From NCBI RefSeq assembly GCF_000422825.1, contig NZ_KE383929.1, forward strand, positions 620,001-684,000: 64,000 nucleotides of DNA, given 5' to 3'. The DNA is from Nocardioides insulae DSM 17944. GTDB lineage: Bacteria; Actinomycetota; Actinomycetes; Propionibacteriales; Nocardioidaceae. The translations under genes and the position numbers were made by a program. The notes beneath the pieces are model-generated. The model had not been told where the DNA came from. It searched no databases and saw only the letters and a list, made by a program, of their open reading frames with translations. Shown here one piece after another: positions 41,084 to 52,461 of this stretch; positions within the stretch are counted from its first letter, which is position 1; each line of letters opens with the position of its first letter.

Positions 41084-42151
41084 TCAGCCGCGGGAGGGGG
41101 TGAGGGAACCGGTCTCGACGACGCCGCCGGTGCGCGCGGCCTCGGCGACGGCCCGGGTGACCCGGAGGGTCTCGGCGGCATCGCGGACGGTGGCGAGGGG
41201 GGGCTGCTCACCCCGGATGACGGCCAGGAAGTGCTCGAGCTGAGCGGCGAGCGGGTCGGCACGGTCGACGTGCGCGGTCGAGGTCTCGAAGGGTTCCCAC
41301 CAGGACCGCTTGTCCCGGTCGGGGTAGGTACGCAGCCGCATGGTCGGCACGGCCAGGGACCCGTCGGTGCCGGCGAGCACGTAGCAGTTCTCCTCGGGAT
41401 GGGTCGGGTAGTCGGGGTTCTCCCCCGAGGTCTGCTCCCAGCTCCGCTCGGAGGCGGCGGCGTCGGAGAGCAGGAAGGTCCCGAGCGCACCGTTGGCGAA
41501 GCGCAGCACGATCGCGGCGGTGTCCTCGACCGGGAACCCCCGGGTCGCGTTGGAGGTGCAGGCCTGCACGGACACGATGTCGCCGCACAGGAAGCGCAGA
41601 TTGTCGATCTCGTGGATCAGGTTGATCAGCACCGGACCACCCCCCGCCTCCCGGCGCCACGGCGCGGCGTCGAAGTAGTCGTCGGGCTTGTAGAAGATCG
41701 CGCTCCCCTGCACCGCGACCAGTCGGCCGAGCGCACCCTCCTCGACCAGCTCCCTGGCTCGACCGAGGATCGGGCTGTGCCGGCGGTGGTGACCGACCAG
41801 CAGCGGTACGCCGGCGGCCTCGGCCGCCTCGGCGAGCGCGAGTGCCTCGGAGAACTCCTCGGCCACTGGCTTCTCGATCAGGGCCGGTACGCCGGCCGCG
41901 ACGCACTCGGTCGCCCCCGGGACGTGCAGGCGGTTGGGCGTGGCCAGGATGACGGCATCCGGGCGACCCGCGGCGAAGAGTTCGCCCAGGGTCTGGAACC
42001 GGGGCACCCCGGCCCCGGCTGCGATCTCCACCGCGCTCGGCGCCGGATCGACCACCGCCGCCAGCTCACAGCGGGGGTTGGCTGCGATCAGCTCGATATG
42101 CCTGCGCCCGATCAGTCCCGCGCCTGCCACGGCGATGCGGAGAGACGTCAT
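41084..42151 (-). CDS. Gfo/Idh/MocA family oxidoreductase
   Basis: The 355-residue dehydrogenase has an N-terminal Rossmann domain (RIAVAGAGLIGRRHIELIAA), the family motif ALIEKPVAEEFSEAL and a C-terminal beta-sheet domain with substrate-side INLIHEIDNLRFLCGDI. Relatives oxidise sugars, cyclitols such as inositol, or shikimate-like compounds with NAD(P). ATG 42151 has AAGGG upstream. It is the promoter-proximal gene of the four-gene cassette, and the IclR regulator gene is divergent 169 bases away, so this region should hold the controlled promoter. Confidence 0.92.
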   Translation of the reverse strand: MTSLRIAVAGAGLIGRRHIELIAANPRCELAAVVDPAPSAVEIAAGAGVPRFQTLGELFAAGRPDAVILATPNRLHVPGATECVAAGVPALIEKPVAEEFSEALALAEAAEAAGVPLLVGHHRRHSPILGRARELVEEGALGRLVAVQGSAIFYKPDDYFDAAPWRREAGGGPVLINLIHEIDNLRFLCGDIVSVQACTSNATRGFPVEDTAAIVLRFANGALGTFLLSDAAASERSWEQTSGENPDYPTHPEENCYVLAGTDGSLAVPTMRLRTYPDRDKRSWWEPFETSTAHVDRADPLAAQLEHFLAVIRGEQPPLATVRDAAETLRVTRAVAEAARTGGVVETGSLTPSRG

Positions 42152-42292
42152 GTCTCGGCCCTTCCCATTCGATCCATGGCGCACCCGTGGGTCCGCCGGG
42201 ACTCCCACATCGTGAGAGCCACTCTTTCATCCCAGGAAGTTTGATCGGCGTCACACCGCAATGTCAATCGGGGACTCTCATGTGATGACACC

Positions 42293-42313
42293 CTCTCCCA
42301 TCATATGGGAGAG
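42293..42313. promoter_or_regulatory. Perfect 9-bp inverted repeat, likely IclR operator
   Basis: CTCTCCCAT and ATGGGAGAG flank a CAT spacer. The repeat ends seven bases before the GTG of the IclR-family gene and 142 bases before the divergent cassette, a position fitting autoregulation and possibly control of both units. Related CTCTCATG and CTCTTTCATCCC half-like elements occur at 42275-42282 and 42222-42233. Confidence 0.6.
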
Positions 42314-42320
42314 TGACCGC

Positions 42321-43121
42321 GTGATTGAGACGCAGGACACGTCCACCCCGGGCGCGCGCCGGGGTGGGCCCAAGACGGACATGGTCGGTAAGGCCCTCCA
42401 CATGCTGACCGCACTGGGCGAGTTCCCCGGGGGCGCGAGCGCCAGCCAGTTGGCCCGCTCGACGGGTCACCCGCTCAGCACCGCCCATCGCCTGCTCCAG
42501 TCCCTGGTGCGCGATGCCTTCGCCGAGTTCGATCCGGAGACCCGGCGCTATCGCCTCGGCCTGCGGATCTTCCAGCTCGGCCAGCAGACGTCGTACGCAC
42601 AGGGCTTCGCGGGCTCGGCCCAGCCCGTGATCCGCAGGGTCACCGAGGCCACCGCCGAGGCCACCGTGGTGGCGATCCTGGACGGTGCCCGGCAGATGAC
42701 GGTGGCGAAGGTGGACGGCCCGCCGCCGTTCCGGGTCACCAGCGACCCGGGCAGCCACGGGGCTCTCCACTCCACCGCCATCGGCAAGGCCCTGGTGGCG
42801 TTCGCCGCGAAGGACTCCGAGGCCCTCATCGAGGAGCTCGACCTGGTCCGCTTCACCGACCGGACCATCACCGACCGCGCTGCGCTCCGTCGGGAGATCG
42901 AGCGGGTGCGCGAACTGGGCTACGCCACCCAGGACGAGGAGAACGAGGACGGCATGCGCGCGCTCGCGGTGCCCGTCCGGAGCGGGAGTGGGGTCGCCGT
43001 CGCCGCGCTCGGCGTGGCCGCTCCCGCCTTCCGTGTCTCGATGGAGGGTCTGATCGCCCACCTCGACCTGTTCCGCGCCGCCGCCGACGAACTGGGCAGC
43101 CGGCTCCCCCTGCGCGCTTGA
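42321..43121 (+). CDS. IclR family transcriptional regulator
   Basis: The 266-residue regulator has an N-terminal winged HTH (MVGKALHMLTALGEFPGG, ASQLARSTGHPLSTAHRLLQSL). The C-terminal IclR effector domain shows TVVAILDGARQMTVAKVDG, SHGALHSTAIGKALVAF and MRALAVPVRSGSGVAVAALGVA. GTG 42321 is used because an earlier in-frame ATG would include the inverted repeat; the N-terminus then matches the family. IclR proteins typically respond to aromatic or C4-dicarboxylate-type acids and control a divergent catabolic operon, as here. Confidence 0.93.
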   Translation: MIETQDTSTPGARRGGPKTDMVGKALHMLTALGEFPGGASASQLARSTGHPLSTAHRLLQSLVRDAFAEFDPETRRYRLGLRIFQLGQQTSYAQGFAGSAQPVIRRVTEATAEATVVAILDGARQMTVAKVDGPPPFRVTSDPGSHGALHSTAIGKALVAFAAKDSEALIEELDLVRFTDRTITDRAALRREIERVRELGYATQDEENEDGMRALAVPVRSGSGVAVAALGVAAPAFRVSMEGLIAHLDLFRAAADELGSRLPLRA

Positions 43122-43269
43122 GAGTGGTGACCAGGTCCGGCGATCGCGAACGACGTGCGGTTGCCGGTGCGATGACGGGGCGTCGCCCGAGCGGCGGCAT
43201 GCAGCCGGCACGCATGCCTGGCGGCGGTCAGCCGATCCTCAGCATGACCCAGGCCCTAGGCTCGGCGTC

Positions 43270-43845
43270 ATGGTCAACCTCACCCGCATCTACACCCGCA
43301 CCGGCGACGCCGGGAGGACCCGCCTCGCCGACCTGAGCGAGACCAGCAAGAACGATCTGCGCCTGCACGCGTACGCCGACGCCGATGAGGCCAACGCCTC
43401 CCTCGGCGTGGCGCTCGCGTGCGGCGACCTGGAGCCGGACGTCGTCCAGGTGCTGACCCGGGTGCAGAACGACCTGTTCGACGTCGGCGCCGACCTCGGC
43501 ACGCCGGTGGTGCCCGACCCGAAGTACCCGCCGCTGCGGGTGGAGCAGTCCTACATCGACCGGCTCGAGGGCTGGTGCGACAGCTACAACGAGCAGTTGG
43601 AGCCGCTGCGGTCCTTCATCCTCAACGGTGGTACGCCGGGCGCGGCGTACCTCCACGTCGCCCGTACCGTGGTGCGTCGCGCGGAGCGGGCCGGCTGGGC
43701 GGCCTACGAGGAGCACGGCGAGACCATGAACCCCCTCGCCATCACCTACCTCAACCGCCTCTCCGACCTGCTGTTCATCCTGGCCAGGCACGCCAACCGC
43801 GAGCGGGGCGACGTCTTGTGGGTGCCCGGCGGCGAGCGCGACTGA
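43270..43845 (+). CDS. ATP:cob(I)alamin adenosyltransferase (PduO-type)
   Basis: The 191-residue PduO-type enzyme transfers adenosyl from ATP to cob(I)alamin, giving adenosylcobalamin for B12 mutases. The ATP motif is IYTRTGDAGRTRLADL. The cobalamin/ATP regions HAYADADEANASLGVAL and QNDLFDVGADLGTPVV follow, with AARTVVRRAERAG-like AYLHVARTVVRRAERAGW and YLNRLSDLLFILARHANRE at the C-terminus. In actinobacteria it lies near the atp operon as here. It would charge the ethylmalonyl-CoA mutase. ATG 43270; single gene with a terminator behind. Confidence 0.95.
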   Translation: MVNLTRIYTRTGDAGRTRLADLSETSKNDLRLHAYADADEANASLGVALACGDLEPDVVQVLTRVQNDLFDVGADLGTPVVPDPKYPPLRVEQSYIDRLEGWCDSYNEQLEPLRSFILNGGTPGAAYLHVARTVVRRAERAGWAAYEEHGETMNPLAITYLNRLSDLLFILARHANRERGDVLWVPGGERD

Positions 43846-43870
43846 CCCACTTCCACCGATGCCGGACCAC

Positions 43871-43914
43871 CCCGGCCCGTCGAGGTCCCTCGCGACTTCG
43901 GGGATCGGGCCGGG
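43871..43914 (+). terminator. Hairpin terminator after the adenosyltransferase gene
   Basis: A 9-bp stem CCCGGCCCG / CGGGCCGGG encloses a 26-base loop that itself holds small stems. It lies 25 bases past the stop codon and ahead of the helicase gene. Confidence 0.5.
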
Positions 43915-43935
43915 TGCTGAGAGCATGGGATCACC

Positions 43936-46900
43936 ATGAACCTGCTGGGCACCCTCACCGACTCCAATCTGGAGGAGGTCTTCGACGCCGGCTCCCTGAG
44001 CCGGGGTCGGGAGTACGCCGCAGACGACCGGGTCTTCGACCCGCACATCACGGTGCTGACCAAGACCTCGTTGATCGCGACCGCGATCGTGATGGGCGGC
44101 GCGACCACGCCGTACTCCGTCAAGCTGACCCTGGACGCCTCCGGTCCCGACCTGTGGGTGGACACCACCTGCAGCTGCCCGGTGGGCGAACTGTGCAAGC
44201 ACGGCGCCGCGCTGGCGCTGACCATCCGGGTGGGGTACGTCCGCCCCGAGCAGGAGGACGACGCCTGGCAGTCCTCCCTCTCCTCCCTGGTCCAGGAACT
44301 GGCCGAGCAGGTCGCACCTGCGCCGGACACCGTGCCGGTGGCCTTGGAGTTCTCGGTGCAGAGCGGGCGGCCGACCGGGCGCTCCGGCTCCGCCGGCGAC
44401 CCGCAGGTGCGGATGCGCCCGCTGCGCCAGGGCAGCCAGGGCCGCTGGGTCAAGAGCGGTGTGGAATGGCGTGAGGTCAACACCACGACCGCCCAGCGCG
44501 GACACCATCCCGGACCCCAACTGGCGGCGCTCCGCCGGCTGCAGCGCAGCCTGCGGGCATCGCCGTATTCGCTGCAGGGATCGCCCGCGCCGGTGCTGCA
44601 CGACTTCGGCGACCGCGTCTTCGAGCAGATCCTCGAGGCCAAGGACGCCGGCGTCGAACTGCTCCCCGCCTCACCGCTGCGCGCGGTCGAACTCCACGAG
44701 CAGCCGATCCCCTTCGTCGCCGACGTCCGCGCCGACGAGCGCGGCACCCACCTGGTCGCCGGCGTCGAGTACGCCGGCCGGCTGTGGTCCGGCGAGGACC
44801 TGATCCCCATCGGTCACCCCGCCCACATGCTGGGCCTGGTGGACGAGGCCGTGCTGGTGCTCGTCCGTCCCGAGCGGCCGCTGCCCACCGCGGCGCTGCG
44901 GCTGCTCGCCCAGGGAACCCTGACGGTGCCGCCCCACCAGCGTGACGCCCTGGCCGACCTGCTGGCGCCGCTCGCCCGGCTGGTCCCGGTGCGCTCCCCC
45001 GACGAGTCGGTGGAGATCCCCACCGCTCCGCCGCCACGGCTGGTGGTCACCGTGACCTGGCGTGGCGCCACCCACGCCGACCTCCGGTGGGAGTGGGCCT
45101 ACGCCGAGCGCCGGTACCGCTACGGATCCGCCGACGAGCTCGGTCTGCTGCGCGACCCCACCGCGGAGAAGGAGATCAGCTCGATGCTGCCGGCCGGTCT
45201 CCCCGGCCTCGGCCGGGTCGAGGGCGAGGCGGCGCTACAGCTCGCCCTGACCGGCGTACCCGCCCTGCGTGAGGTCGAGGGCGTCGACGTGATCGAGGAG
45301 CAGCGCCCGCCGTTCCGCGAGGCCGTCGAGGACCCGGAGATCTCCTTCGAACTGCTCGACGGCCCCGATGGTCCGGGCGGCAGCGGCACCGACTGGCTCG
45401 ACCTCACCGTCAGCATCACCGTCGACGGCGAGAGCGTGCCGCTCAGCGACGTCCTCGGCGCGCTGACCGCGGGCGCCGACCACCTGGTGCTGCCCAGCGG
45501 CCTCTACCTGCGCACCGACCGTCCCGAACTCGCCCAGCTGCGCGACGTCGTCCAGGCCGCTGCCCAGCTGCGGACCAGCGAGGACGGCACGCTCTCGGTG
45601 GGCACCCACGATCTCGGGGTGTGGGCTCAGCTGGACGATCTCGGCGTCGTCGCCAGCCAGGCGGCCGAGTGGGTCGCGCGAGCCCGCGCGCTGCGCGATC
45701 TCACCGATATCCCGCGGCCCGCTCCCACCGGGGTCGCCACCGAACTCCGGCACTACCAGCTCGACGGGTTCCACTGGCTGGCCTTCCTCTGGCAGCACGG
45801 CCTGGGCGGGATCCTGGCCGACGACATGGGCCTGGGCAAGACCCTCCAGGTGCTCTCCCTGATGAGCCACGCCACGGCCCAGGGGTCCGAGCGACCGTTC
45901 CTGGTGGTGGCGCCCACCAGCGTCGTCTCAGCATGGGCCTCCGAGGCCGCCCGGCACACTCCCGGGCTCCGGGTCGCCACGGTGACCAGTCGCGCCGACG
46001 ACATCGCCGCCCTCGCCGGTGACGCCGACGTCGTGCTCACCACCTACACCCTGCTCCGCCTCGGCCAGGACTCCTACGCCGGCCTCCGCTGGGCCGGACT
46101 GGTCCTCGACGAGGCGCACCACGTCAAGAACCACCAGTCCAAGACGTACGCCGCCGCTCGGCTCATCGACGCCTCCTTCCGGCTGGCGGTCACCGGCACC
46201 CCGTTCGAGAACCGGCTGATGGAGCTGTGGTCACTGCTATCGGTGACCGCGCCGGGCCTGTACCCCACTCCGCGCTCCTTCACCGAGCACGTAGTCAAGC
46301 CGGTCGAGAAGGGCGGGGACTCCACGGCGCTGACCGCCTTCCAACGTCGCATCCGCCCCTTCCTGCTGCGTCGCACCAAGGAACTGGTGGCCGCCGACCT
46401 GCCCCCGAAGCAGGAGCAGGTGCTGCCCGTCGTCCTCTCCCCCGCCCATCGCAAGGTGTACGACGCCCACCTGGCCCGCGAGCGACAGCGGATCCTCGGT
46501 CTGGTCGACGACTTCGACCGCAACCGGGTCGCGATCCTCAGTGCGCTCACCAAGCTGCGGCAACTCTCCCTCGACCCCGCGCTGGTCGACGACGCCCACG
46601 AGGGCGTCGGCTCGGCCAAGGTCGACCTGCTCGTGGAACACCTCCAGGAGATCACCGCCGAGGGGCACCGCGCCCTGGTCTTCAGCCAGTTCACGTCCTT
46701 CCTGGGCCGGGTCTCGGACCGACTGGAGGCGGAGGGGATCGGGGCGGCGTACCTCGACGGCCGTACCCGTGACCGCGGCTCGGTGATCTCCGCCTTCCGC
46801 GACGGCGACGTGCCGGTCTTCCTGATCTCCCTCAAGGCCGGTGGCGTCGGGCTCACCCTGACCGAGGCCGACTACGTCTTCGTGCTCGATCCCTGGTGGA

Positions 46901-47118
46901 ACCCCGCCGCCGAGGCCCAGGCCGTCGACCGTGCGCACCGGATCGGGCAGGAACGCCACGTACACGTCTACCGGATGATCTCCTCCGAGACGATCGAGGA
47001 GAAGGTCATGGAGCTGAAGGAGCGCAAGGCCGAGCTCTTCGCCCAGGTGGTCGACGGCGAGGGCGCCCTGGGCGCGACCATCGACGCCGACGACATCCGG
47101 GGCCTGTTCGAGGGCTGA
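43936..47118 (+). CDS. SWIM zinc-finger SNF2/Swi2-family helicase
   Basis: This 1060-residue DEAD/DEAH ATPase of the RapA/SNF2 superfamily has an N-terminal SWIM zinc finger at about residues 78-92 (TTCSCPVGELCKHGAAL). A long middle region of unknown fold follows. The helicase core has Walker A DDMGLGKTLQVLS near residue 630, DEAH box LVLDEAHHVKN near 724, GTPFENRLMELWSLLS, the second lobe LVFSQFTSFLGRVSDRL, SLKAGGVGLTLTEADYV and the final arginine-finger motif AVDRAHRIGQERHVHVYR. It probably remodels nucleoprotein or RNA polymerase complexes. It stands alone; the mechanism is inferred from family only. Confidence 0.93.
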   Translation: MNLLGTLTDSNLEEVFDAGSLSRGREYAADDRVFDPHITVLTKTSLIATAIVMGGATTPYSVKLTLDASGPDLWVDTTCSCPVGELCKHGAALALTIRVGYVRPEQEDDAWQSSLSSLVQELAEQVAPAPDTVPVALEFSVQSGRPTGRSGSAGDPQVRMRPLRQGSQGRWVKSGVEWREVNTTTAQRGHHPGPQLAALRRLQRSLRASPYSLQGSPAPVLHDFGDRVFEQILEAKDAGVELLPASPLRAVELHEQPIPFVADVRADERGTHLVAGVEYAGRLWSGEDLIPIGHPAHMLGLVDEAVLVLVRPERPLPTAALRLLAQGTLTVPPHQRDALADLLAPLARLVPVRSPDESVEIPTAPPPRLVVTVTWRGATHADLRWEWAYAERRYRYGSADELGLLRDPTAEKEISSMLPAGLPGLGRVEGEAALQLALTGVPALREVEGVDVIEEQRPPFREAVEDPEISFELLDGPDGPGGSGTDWLDLTVSITVDGESVPLSDVLGALTAGADHLVLPSGLYLRTDRPELAQLRDVVQAAAQLRTSEDGTLSVGTHDLGVWAQLDDLGVVASQAAEWVARARALRDLTDIPRPAPTGVATELRHYQLDGFHWLAFLWQHGLGGILADDMGLGKTLQVLSLMSHATAQGSERPFLVVAPTSVVSAWASEAARHTPGLRVATVTSRADDIAALAGDADVVLTTYTLLRLGQDSYAGLRWAGLVLDEAHHVKNHQSKTYAAARLIDASFRLAVTGTPFENRLMELWSLLSVTAPGLYPTPRSFTEHVVKPVEKGGDSTALTAFQRRIRPFLLRRTKELVAADLPPKQEQVLPVVLSPAHRKVYDAHLARERQRILGLVDDFDRNRVAILSALTKLRQLSLDPALVDDAHEGVGSAKVDLLVEHLQEITAEGHRALVFSQFTSFLGRVSDRLEAEGIGAAYLDGRTRDRGSVISAFRDGDVPVFLISLKAGGVGLTLTEADYVFVLDPWWNPAAEAQAVDRAHRIGQERHVHVYRMISSETIEEKVMELKERKAELFAQVVDGEGALGATIDADDIRGLFEG

Positions 47119-47193
47119 GCGCCTCCCCGGGTCCTCGGGCCCGATCTGCTCGCCCCGGTCGGTGACCTGCATCGGGGTGGGCCGGCGTGGGCG

Positions 47194-47214
47194 CGTCCCG
47201 GTCGACCGGGGACG
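47194..47214. terminator. Possible bidirectional terminator
   Basis: A short GC palindrome, CGTCCC-GGTCGACC-GGGGACG, lies in the 185-base convergent gap between the helicase and DUF2550 genes. It is weak in length. Confidence 0.35.
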
Positions 47215-47303
47215 TCGTGCCCGCACTCGGTGATGCAGCGCCCCGGGTCCGCCGGCGATCGGATGCGGGTGGTGCGGCCCCGGCTCACGCCTGTCCGGCG
47301 TGA

Positions 47304-47756
47304 TCACCGACGGCGACGGTCCCAGTCGGTGCCGGGCGGGCGGGCCTCGAGCCAGGCCTGGAAGCCGGTGAGGGTCGCGGGGGCCATCGCCAACTCGACC
47401 AGTGAGCCATCACCGGTGCGGCACACCACGACGACGTGCTCGGGGTACAGGGACACCTGCTCCGGGCCCTCGGCGACCCGACTCGAGACGAAGACCAGGC
47501 CGGAGCGGGACCAGACCCGCTTCGGGCGTGGGGACAGGGTGAAGACGCGGAACCACTCCAGCGTCTCTCCCGAGTAGCGCCCCACCCCCAGGAACCAGCC
47601 GTGCCCGGGCCGAGTCGCCCGCACGCGATGACTGAGCTCGAAGGTGCCCCCGTGGCGGGCGATGATCCGACGACGCACCATCAGTGCGGCGCCGTAGGCG
47701 AGGACGAGAACGAGCAGCAGGACAGCCACATCGAGCAACCAGTCCCAGACCGTCAT
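47304..47756 (-). CDS. DUF2550 membrane protein
   Basis: The 150-residue protein has one N-terminal helix (WLLDVAVLLLVLVLAYGAALMV) and a cytosolic beta-rich domain with RHGGTFELSHRVRA, GHGWFLGVGRYSGETLEWFRVFTLSPRP and VVVVCRTGDGSLVELAM. This pattern matches DUF2550, a small actinobacterial family regularly placed next to atpC. No biochemical role is known to me. ATG 47756. It is downstream of the atp operon but separated by a strong terminator and a 192-base gap, so it probably has its own promoter. Confidence 0.88.
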   Translation of the reverse strand: MTVWDWLLDVAVLLLVLVLAYGAALMVRRRIIARHGGTFELSHRVRATRPGHGWFLGVGRYSGETLEWFRVFTLSPRPKRVWSRSGLVFVSSRVAEGPEQVSLYPEHVVVVCRTGDGSLVELAMAPATLTGFQAWLEARPPGTDWDRRRR

Positions 47757-47890
47757 TCCCTGTCGTTCCCTCTTCCTGGTTCGAACTCACCCGCGTGACT
47801 CGCTGGGGTGCCGGAAGAAGCATAGTGGCACGCCCTTCAGGACCCGCGGCGGCGTCGGCGTACGCGGCACACCACCCGGGAGTGAGAACA

Positions 47891-47930
47891 GGGCCGCCGT
47901 GCGAGGGGAACTCCCCCGGCACGGCGGCCC
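47891..47930 (-). terminator. Strong hairpin terminator of the atp operon
   Basis: A perfect 12-bp stem GGGCCGCCGTGC / GCACGGCGGCCC encloses an inner GGGG-AACT-CCCC hairpin, 18 bases after the atpC stop codon. Confidence 0.85.
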
Positions 47931-47948
47931 CGGTCATGCTGTGCAGCC

Positions 47949-48356
47949 TCAGGCGTGCTTGTACTTCTCCACGGCCCGGATCTGGGCCTCGGCCCGGCGG
48001 ATCCGGAGGTGCGCGTCGTCGTCCTCACCGAGCCGGACCTTGGCGTTCTCCAGCTCGACGTAGGCCTGCTCGACGTTGATCTCCTCGGCGAGCAGCACCT
48101 CCTCGGAGAGCAACGACACCCGGTTCTCGGCCACCGAGAGGAAGCCGCCGTCGGCGGTGGCGATGACGACCGGCCCCTCGGAGGGGCTGATCTCGATGAC
48201 CGCCTCGGCGAGCAGCGAGAGCATCGGCGCGTGATTGGGCAGGATGCCGACGTCGCCCTCGATCGTACGGGCGACGACGACCTCCGCCTCCCCCGACCAG
48301 ACCAGCCGGTCGGCGGCGACGAGCTCCACGTGGAGCGTGTCGGTAGAGGTCGCCAT
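47949..48356 (-). CDS. atpC: ATP synthase F1 epsilon subunit
   Basis: The 135-residue epsilon subunit of the central stalk has an N-terminal beta-sandwich (LHVELVAADRLVWSGEAEVV, GDVGILPNHAPMLSLL) and a C-terminal helical hairpin (EQAYVELENAKVRLGEDDD). It couples rotation to the catalytic head and can inhibit ATP hydrolysis. ATG 48356 starts two bases after the atpD stop. Last gene of the atpBEFHAGDC operon. Confidence 0.97.
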   Translation of the reverse strand: MATSTDTLHVELVAADRLVWSGEAEVVVARTIEGDVGILPNHAPMLSLLAEAVIEISPSEGPVVIATADGGFLSVAENRVSLLSEEVLLAEEINVEQAYVELENAKVRLGEDDDAHLRIRRAEAQIRAVEKYKHA

Positions 48357-48358
48357 GA

Positions 48359-49813
<1,455 letters not shown>

Positions 49814-49843
49814 GTCTTGTATCTCTCTTCGAGTCAGTCGGAG

Positions 49844-50770
49844 TCAGTCGTTCGCGGAGTTCGCATCGGCGAGCGCGTTGACGCCACCGACGATCTCGCT
49901 GATTTCCTGGGTGATGCCGGCCTGGCGGGCCTGGTTGGCGATCCGGGTGAGCTTGTTGATCAGCTCATCGGCATTGTCCGTCGCGGCCTTCATCGCCCGC
50001 TGGCGCGCGGCCAGCTCGGAGGCAGCGGCCTGCAGCAGCGCGAACCAGATCCTGCTCTGGACGTACTGCGGCAGGAGCCCGTCGAGGACCTCCTCGGCGG
50101 AGGGCTCGAACTCGTAGAGCGGGAGGATGTCCTGCTCCTCGGGAGCATCGACGCCCTCCACGACCTCGAGCGGCAGCAGGCGCACCGCGGTCGGCTTCTG
50201 GACCAGCATCGACTGGAACCGGGTGAAGACCACGTGCACCTCGTCGACCGCCGGCTTGGCGGCCTTCTCGGCCTCCGCACCCTGGAGGAAGACGTCGATC
50301 AGCAGGGCGCCGATCTCCTTGGCCGCCTCGTAGGTCGGCTGGTCACTGAAACCGGTCCAGCTCTGCGCCACCGGCCGCCCGCGGAACTTGAAGTAGGCCT
50401 CGCCCTTACGCCCGGTGACGTAGAGGTCGACCTCCTTGCCCTCCGCCTTGAGCTTCTCCACCAGGCCGTCGGCCTCACGCAGCACGCTCGAGGAGTAGGC
50501 CCCCGCCAGACCCCGGTCGCTCGTCACGACGAGGACCGCGGCCCGGGTGGGGTTCTCCGGCTCGGTGGTCAGGGCGTGTTCGACGTTGGAGTACGTCGCC
50601 AGTGCCGAGACCGCACGGGTGAGCTCACGGGCGTACGGCGCGGCGGCCTGCGCCCGCTGCTGCGCCTTGATGATGCGGGACGCAGCAATGAGCTCCATGG
50701 CGCGCGTGATCTTCTTCATCGACTCCGTCGACTTGATCCGCGCGCGGTACTCACGCAGCGATACGGCCAT
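49844..50770 (-). CDS. atpG: ATP synthase F1 gamma subunit
   Basis: The 308-residue rotor subunit has N-terminal helix REYRARIKSTESMKKITRAM, the conserved TSDRGLAGAYSS region and the C-terminal helix MKAATDNADELINKLTRIAN with NQARQAGITQEISEIVGG. It forms the rotating shaft inside the alpha3beta3 head. ATG 50770 lies two bases after the atpA stop codon, so the genes are tightly linked. Confidence 0.98.
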   Translation of the reverse strand: MAVSLREYRARIKSTESMKKITRAMELIAASRIIKAQQRAQAAAPYARELTRAVSALATYSNVEHALTTEPENPTRAAVLVVTSDRGLAGAYSSSVLREADGLVEKLKAEGKEVDLYVTGRKGEAYFKFRGRPVAQSWTGFSDQPTYEAAKEIGALLIDVFLQGAEAEKAAKPAVDEVHVVFTRFQSMLVQKPTAVRLLPLEVVEGVDAPEEQDILPLYEFEPSAEEVLDGLLPQYVQSRIWFALLQAAASELAARQRAMKAATDNADELINKLTRIANQARQAGITQEISEIVGGVNALADANSAND

Positions 50771-50772
50771 CG

Positions 50773-52413
<1,641 letters not shown>

Positions 52414-52461
52414 CTTTCGGTGCCTTCTCTCTTGGTTCTCAAGTAGGGGTACGTCGTCGGG

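Noticed and set aside
39272..42244. Very long open frames antisense to known genes, here and at 10280-13204, 15381-17519, 20709-22556, 48440-50902
   Set aside because: They mirror well-supported genes on the other strand, have Arg/Gly/His/Pro-rich translations with no domain, and arise from the codon bias of GC-rich DNA.
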